64,000 nt of DNA from assembly GCA_034440615.1 (NCBI GenBank), contig JAOTOM010004358.1, forward strand, positions 124,001 to 188,000, given 5' to 3'. The translations under genes and the position numbers were made by a program. Positions within the stretch are counted from its first letter, which is position 1; each line of letters begins with the position of its first letter. The stretch is from Ashinkailepas kermadecensis (taxonomy: Eukaryota; Arthropoda; Thecostraca; Neolepadidae). The notes beneath the pieces are model-generated. The model was not told the DNA's origin. It searched no databases and was given only the letters and a program-made list of their open reading frames with translations. This document shows positions 58,593 through 64,000 of the stretch, piece by piece.

Positions 58593-60061
58593 TGCCCACT
58601 GTCTCCCCGCGGCCTTGAGGCGTCCAGCTCAATTTACTGTCTCCCCGCCTCCATCAAGCGTCCGTCTCCCGTCTCATCTCCCGTCTCATCTCCACAGTCT
58701 CCCCGCCTCCATCAAGCGTCCGTCTCCCGTCTCATCTCCACAGTCTCCCCGCGGCCAGGCACAGCCAAGCACTGGATAATAGCTGGCGCAGCTCCAGTAC
58801 CAGGGGTTGTTCTCGTAAAACAAATGCTCCGCAACCACACGACGGCTACAGCCGGCCAAAGTCCCGACTGCTCTACACAAACGTTCGTTTCTATACAGGA
58901 CGGAAGCGATGTGGAGTTGGGTGCATCAGGCCGCAGGGAGCGCCACCACACCAGGAGCGTGTGAAGCCGTGGTTGGTGGCTGGCTCTGTGATGACATGAT
59001 TGACTCCCCGCTACCAGCGGGCGTCCGGCTACCATCTCCTCTCCACCGTCTCCCCGTCTCCATCGGATGTTCATCTCCTGGTCCCACCATCGCCCCGTGG
59101 CTACCGCGACGCATCCTCCCGGCCAGTCAATGGGCGCTGTATGACCGAAGCAGTCGATGCGCCCCTTAGCCCAAATTACCAACCAACCTCCCGTCCAGTC
59201 GCTCTGTGGCTGCCGCACGTCCATCCCCATCTCTGCTGGCGCCCGTCTATGCCTGGGAGGTGCGCCGTGTTTTCCACATCTGGTTACTCGTCAGTCATTA
59301 TTGAACGTTTCGCCACAAGGCACACCACACCACGTTTTAAGCTCGACACTCCACACGATACCCCGCACCGTTCGTCGAGTGACACGTGCCGCGTCACTCG
59401 ACGAACGGTGTGGCGTTCATGTGCTCAAGCATGGCTTTGAGGTTGGCAGGGTCGAGGCCGATGGTAACCGTAGTGCGCTATCCAAACGCAGCAGAGGTGT
59501 CCGTGAGACATGTGTTTTCACACAGCTTTCTGACTCGACATCGGATGGCTGTGTGCGACCCCGACCGGTACTGCATTACCGGCCGTAAAGCCATGCGGTC
59601 GTAACGCCTTCCCAACGCCGGCGGCGCGCAGGGAAAGTCCATTTCCGGTCACGCCCGCCGCCACGATACGTCACCTGCCACCGGCAGTTGAATCACATTC
59701 GGCGCCTGCAGATGGTGCTCCTTTTCTTGGTCTGTTTTCTTGTGAGGACGGGGGAAAATGTGTGTCGGACGTAATAGTATAGTCTCTTGGCACTACAATG
59801 GCCGTGAACCGTAGCTGCCGTGAACGGCTCGCTGGTGACGTCTGAAAAGTACTGGTGATGACTGCCGCTCGGCATGCAGGTGTTTCCGCTGAGCTGAACT
59901 GTGAGGCAGACCTGCCGTATTTATGGAGATCCCGCCGGCGACGAGTCCATGCTACGCGATGTGCTGCCGGGTGTACGCTACATTTCGGATGTGTGCACGT
60001 GTCCCCCGCCGGCGGCTGACCGAGTGGCGGCTCTGTGGCATCGGTCGGCTCGGCCAGCGCG
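58593..60061 (+). other. spen intron; SINE tail and perfect hairpin
   Basis: GTCTCCCCGCCTCCATCAAG-type words are duplicated at 58640-58750. GGGCGCTGTATGACCGAAGC and the tail GATGCGCCCCTTAGCCCAAA (59131-59176) are a SINE 3' fragment. A perfect inverted repeat lies at 59366-59410. No exon is recognised. Confidence 0.5.
59366..59410. repeat. Perfect 18-bp inverted repeat with 9-base loop
   Basis: CACCGTTCGTCGAGTGAC is followed by ACGTGCCGC and the exact reverse complement GTCACTCGACGAACGGTG. Confidence 0.92.
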
Positions 60062-60215
60062 GTGGCTCCCGTCTGGTGGTCGGGCTCCCGTCTGGTGGTC
60101 GGGTTCCCGTCTGGTGGTCGGGCTCCCGTCTGGTGGTCGGGCTCCCGTCTGGTGGTCGGGCTCCCGTCTGGTGGTCGGGCTCCCGTCTGGTGGTCGGGCT
60201 CTCGTCGGAGGAAAC
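60062..60215. repeat. 19-bp minisatellite, small satellite array (about 8 copies)
   Basis: This is the same 19-bp unit (GCTCCCGTCTGGTGGTCGG) as the large array starting at 60495, separated from it by about 280 bp of unique sequence. Confidence 0.95.
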
Positions 60216-60489
60216 CGTGACGTTGCATCATCGAGCGGCCGCGCCGCATTGAAAATCGATGGCTGCCGGCCGTGTCGACCGAATGTCTCACCGTCTTCCA
60301 CTGCTGGGCATGCGTGCTAGTAGCGCTCCCAGCTGGGTGGGCAGAGCCGATGTGTCGCTGGTCCTCTGGCGAAGACGCCGACATAGTGCCGGCGGCCACT
60401 CTCCGCTGGTGGTGCCACTGCGCCAATATCGCCCGCGTTAAGGTGGAGACTGTGCTGCGAGCCGCGCCGAGACGCGCCGCGCGGTGAGT

Positions 60490-63400
60490 CGGCCTCCCGT
60501 CTGAGATGGCACCGTGCGTCGGCAGGTGGTCGGGCTCCCGTCTGGTGGTCGGGCTCCCGTCTGGTGGTCGGCCTCCCGTCTGGTGGTCGGGCTCCCGTCT
60601 GGTGGTCGGGCTCCCGTCTGGTGGTCGGGCTCCCGTCTGGTGGTCGGCCTCCCGTCTGGTGGTCGGCCTCCCGTCTGGTGGTCGGGCTCCCGTCTGGTGG
60701 TCGGGCTCCCGTCTGGTGGTCGGGCTCCCGTCTGGTGGTCGGCCTCCCGTCTGGTGGTCGGGCTCCCGTCTGGTGGTCGGGCTCCCGTCTGGTGGTCGGG
60801 CTCCCGTCTGGTGGTCGGCCTCCCGTCTGGTGGTCGGCCTCCCGTCTGGTGGTCGGGCTCCCGTCTGGTGGTCGGGCTCCCGTCTGGTGGTCGGGCTCCC
60901 GTCTGGTGGTCGGGCTCCCGTCTGGTGGTCGGCCTCCCGTCTGGTGGTCGGGCTCCCGTCTGGTGGTCGGGCTCCCGTCTGGTGGTCGGGCTCCCGTCTG
61001 GTGGTCGGGCTCCCGTCTGGTGGTCGGCCTCCCGTCTGAGATGGCACCGTGCGTCGGCAGGTGGTCGGGCTCCCGTCTGGTGGTCGGGCTCCCGTCTGGT
61101 GGTCGGCCTCCCGTCTGAGATGGCACCGTGCGTCGGCAGGTGGTCGGCCTCCCGTCTGGTGGTCGGCCTCCCGTCTGGTGGTCGGGCTCCCGTCTGGTGG
61201 TCGGCCTCCCGTCTGAGATGGCACCGTGCGTCGGCAGGTGGTCGGGCTCCCGTCTGGTGGTCGGGCTCCCGTCTGGTGGTCTGGCTCCCGTCTGGTGGTC
61301 GGGCTCCCGTCTGGTGGTCGGCCTCCCGTCTGAGATGGCACCGTGCGTCGGCAGGTGGTCGGGCTCCCGTCTGGTGGTCGGGCTCCCGTCTGGTGGTCGG
61401 GCTCCCGTCTGGTGGTCGGGCTCCCGTCTGGTGGTCGGGCTCCCGTCTGGTGGTCGGGCTCCCGTCTGGTGGTCGGGCTCCCGTCTGGTGGTCGGCCTCC
61501 CGTCTGAGATGGCACCGTGCGTCGGCAGGTGGTCGGGCTCCCGTCTGGTGGTCGGGCTCCCGTCTGGTGGTCGGCCTCCCGTCTGGTGGTCGGCCTCCCG
61601 TCTGGTGGTCGGCCTCCCGTCTGAGATGGCACCGTGCGTCGGCAGGTGGTCGGGCTCCCGTCTGGTGGTCGGGCTCCCGTCTGGTGGTCGGCCTCCCGTC
61701 TGAGATGGCACCGTGCGTCGGCAGGTGGTCGGGCTCCCGTCTGGTGGTCGGGCTCCCGTCTGGTGGTCGGCCTCCCGTCTGAGATGGCACCGTGCGTCGG
61801 CCTCCCCGTCTGGTGGTCGGGCTCCCGTCTGGTGGTCGGCCTCCCGTCTGAGATGGCACCGTGCGTCGGCCTCCCGTCTGGTGGTCGGCCTCCCGTCTGG
61901 TGGTCGGCCTCCCGTCTGGTGGTCGGCCTCCCGTCTGAGATGGCACCGTGCGTCGGCCTCCCGTCTGGTGGTCGGGCTCCCGTCTGGTGGTCGGCCTCCC
62001 GTCTGAGATGGCACCGTGCGTCGGCCTCCCGTCTGGTGGTCGGCCTCCCGTCTGGTGGTCGGGCTCCCGTCTGGTGGTCGGCCTCCCGTCTGAGATGGCA
62101 CCGTGCGTCGGCAGGTGGTCGGGCTCCCGTCTGGTGGTCGGGCTCCCGTCTGGTGGTCGGCCTCCCGTCTGGTGGTCGGCCTCCCGTCTGAGATGGCACC
62201 GTGCGTCGGCAGGTGGTCGGGCTCCCGTCTGGTGGTCGGGCTCCCGTCTGGTGGTCGGCCTCCCGTCTGGTGGTCGGCCTCCCGTCTGAGATGGCACCGT
62301 GCGTCGGCAGGTGGTCGGCCTCCCGTCTGGTGGTCGGGCTCCCGTCTGGTGGTCGGGCTCCCGTCTGGTGGTCGGCCTCCCGTCTGAGATGGCACCGTGC
62401 GTCGGCCTCCCGTCTGGTGGTCGGCCTCCCGTCTGGTGGTCGGGCTCCCGTCTGGTGGTCGGCCTCCCGTCTGAGATGGCACCGTGCGTCGGCAGGTGGT
62501 CGGGCTCCCGTCTGGTGGTCGGGCTCCCGTCTGGTGGTCGGCCTCCCGTCTGGTGGTCGGCCTCCCGTCTGAGATGGCACCGTGCGTCGGCAGGTGGTCG
62601 GGCTCCCGTCTGGTGGTCGGGCTCCCGTCTGGTGGTCGGCCTCCCGTCTGGTGGTCGGCCTCCCGTCTGAGATGGCACCGTGCGTCGGCAGGTGGTCGGC
62701 CTCCCGTCTGGTGGTCGGGCTCCCGTCTGGTGGTCGGGCTCCCGTCTGGTGGTCGGCCTCCCGTCTGGTGGTCGGGCTCCCGTCTGGTGGTCGGGCTCCC
62801 GTCTGGTGGTCGGCCTCCCGTCTGGTGGTCGGCCTCCCGTCTGAGATGGCACCGTGCGTCGGCAGGTGGTCGGCCTCCCGTCTGGTGGTCGGCCTCCCGT
62901 CTGGTGGTCGGCCTCCCGTCTGAGATGGCACCGTGCGTCGGCAGGTGGTCGGGCTCCCGTCTGGTGGTCGGCCTCCCGTCTGGTGGTCGGGCTCCCGTCT
63001 GGTGGTCGGCCTCCCGTCTGGTGGTCGGCCTCCCGTCTGGTGGTCGGCCTCCCGTCTGAGATGGCACCGTGCGTCGGCAGGTGGTCGGGCTCCCGTCTGG
63101 TGGTCGGGCTCCCGTCTGGTGGTCGGGCTCCCGTCTGGTGGTCGGGCTCCCGTCTGGTGGTCGGGCTCCCGTCTGGTGGTCGGCCTCCCGTCTGGTGGTC
63201 GGCCTCCCGTCTGAGATGGCACCGTCTGGTGGTCGGCCTCCCGTCTGAGATGGCACCGTGCGTCGGCAGGTGGTCGGGCTCCCGTCTGGTGGTCGGGCTC
63301 CCGTCTGGTGGTCGGCCTCCCGTCTGGTGGTCGGGCTCCCGTCTGGTGGTCGGCCTCCCGTCTGGTGGTCGGGCTCCCGTCTGGTGGTCGGCCTCCCGTC

Positions 63401-64000
63401 TGAGATGGCACCGTGCGTCGGCAGGTGGTCGGGCTCCCGTCTGGTGGTCGGGCTCCCGTCTGGTGGTCGGGCTCCCGTCTGGTGGTCGGGCTCCCGTCTG
63501 GTGGTCGGCCTCCCGTCGGTTGGTCGGGCTCCCGTCTGGTGGTCGGCCTCCCGTCTGAGATGGCACCGTCTGGTGGTCGGCCTCCCGTCTGAGATGGCAC
63601 CGTGCGTCGGCAGGTGGTCGGGCTCCCGTCTGGTGGTCGGGCTCCCGTCTGGTGGTCGGGCTCCCGTCTGGTGGTCGGGCTCCCGTCTGGTGGTCGGCCT
63701 CCCGTCTGGTGGTCGGGCTCCCGTCTGGTGGTCGGCCTCCCGTCTGAGATGGCACCGTCTGGTGGTCGGCCTCCCGTCTGAGATGGCACCGTGCGTCGGC
63801 AGGTGGTCGGGCTCCCGTCTGGTGGTCGGCCTCCCGTCTGGTGGTCGGCCTCCCGTCTGGTGGTCGGCCTCCCGTCTGGTGGTCGGGCTCCCGTCTGGTG
63901 GTCGGCCTCCCGTCTGGTGGTCGGCCTCCCGTCTGAGATGGCACCGTGCGTCGGCAGGTGGTCGGGCTCCCGTCTGGTGGTCGGCCTCCCGTCTGGTGGT
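60490..64000. repeat. 19-bp/41-bp mosaic minisatellite running off the window
   Basis: The basic unit is GCTCCCGTCTGGTGGTCGG or its CCTCCC variant. At irregular intervals a unit carries a 22-bp addition containing GAGATGGCACCGTGCGTCGG. Distances between these marker units are 19n+22 (for example 61038, 61117, 61215, 61332). Shorter marker versions lacking GCAGGTGGTCGG or GCGTCGG also occur (61781-62010, 63220, 63570, 63755). The array continues past 64000. Open frames of more than 900 codons on the minus strand are by-products of the stop-free unit. Confidence 0.97.

Noticed and set aside
57562..58779. 405-codon frame following the last spen exon as an extended exon
   Set aside because: A consensus donor (GCG|GTACGT) precedes it, and the frame runs into pyrimidine-rich intron and the (TCCCA)n array with no SPEN similarity.
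59671..63944. Minus-strand open frames of 979, 1168 and 1372 codons across the 19-bp array
   Set aside because: The repeat contains no stop in any of three frames, so parallel frames are open at once. The predicted proteins are pure 19-residue periodicity with no unique domain.

Overview
This is a window of animal nuclear DNA, very probably from an invertebrate and most likely an arthropod. There are no operons or bacterial genes. Genes are split by phase-matched introns, and most of the sequence is interspersed repeats and GC-rich minisatellites. The one host gene I can identify, from the RNA-recognition motifs (RRMs) in its exons, is a split ends (spen/SPEN/SHARP) orthologue on the + strand. 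The wording of its RRMs looks protostome/arthropod-like. A repeat-rich, GC-rich crustacean would fit, but the species cannot be fixed from this sequence.

Six spen exons can be placed: 5795-5980, 10930-11076, 40863-41035, 55162-55384, 56213-56351 and 57447-57566. All splice phases agree, and together they give one open frame of 329 whole codons. The exons encode a basic/glycine-rich linker, an Arg-Ser-rich segment, RRM2 and most of RRM3. The N-terminal RRM1 lies before the window. The end of RRM3, RRM4 and the SPOC domain lie after it. Under 1 kb of coding sequence is spread over about 52 kb. The introns are about 4.9, 29.8, 14.1, 0.8 and 1.1 kb.

The rest is mobile and tandem DNA. Two CR1/jockey-like LINE copies (540-3575 and 18480-21410, both minus strand) are decayed. 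The second carries a 1000-bp TTAA-flanked MITE. A related 997-bp MITE ends 200 bp before the spen RRM2 exon. Both MITEs, and a third degraded relative, contain the palindrome TGACCTnAGGTCA, the form of a nuclear-receptor everted repeat. A gag-only retroelement is present twice (29600-34345 and 52440-54480). The first copy is split inside its zinc knuckle by a 3722-bp terminal-inverted-repeat (TIR) transposon with a TGT target duplication. That transposon encodes a PIN/XPG-like protein with a CXC tail and two in-frame stops. Several tRNA-derived SINEs are present, two of them with 14-bp target duplications.

About 15 kb (roughly 23%) of the window is tandem arrays: some 25 unrelated families with units from 2 to about 90 bp. 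The most striking are a ~720-bp CTG tract inside a spen intron (46444-47162, with an uninterrupted run of 87 CTG), a 3.5-kb 19-bp/41-bp mosaic array that runs off the right edge, and a 33-copy 30-bp array. The very long open frames across these arrays are artefacts of periodic, stop-free units and are not annotated as genes.
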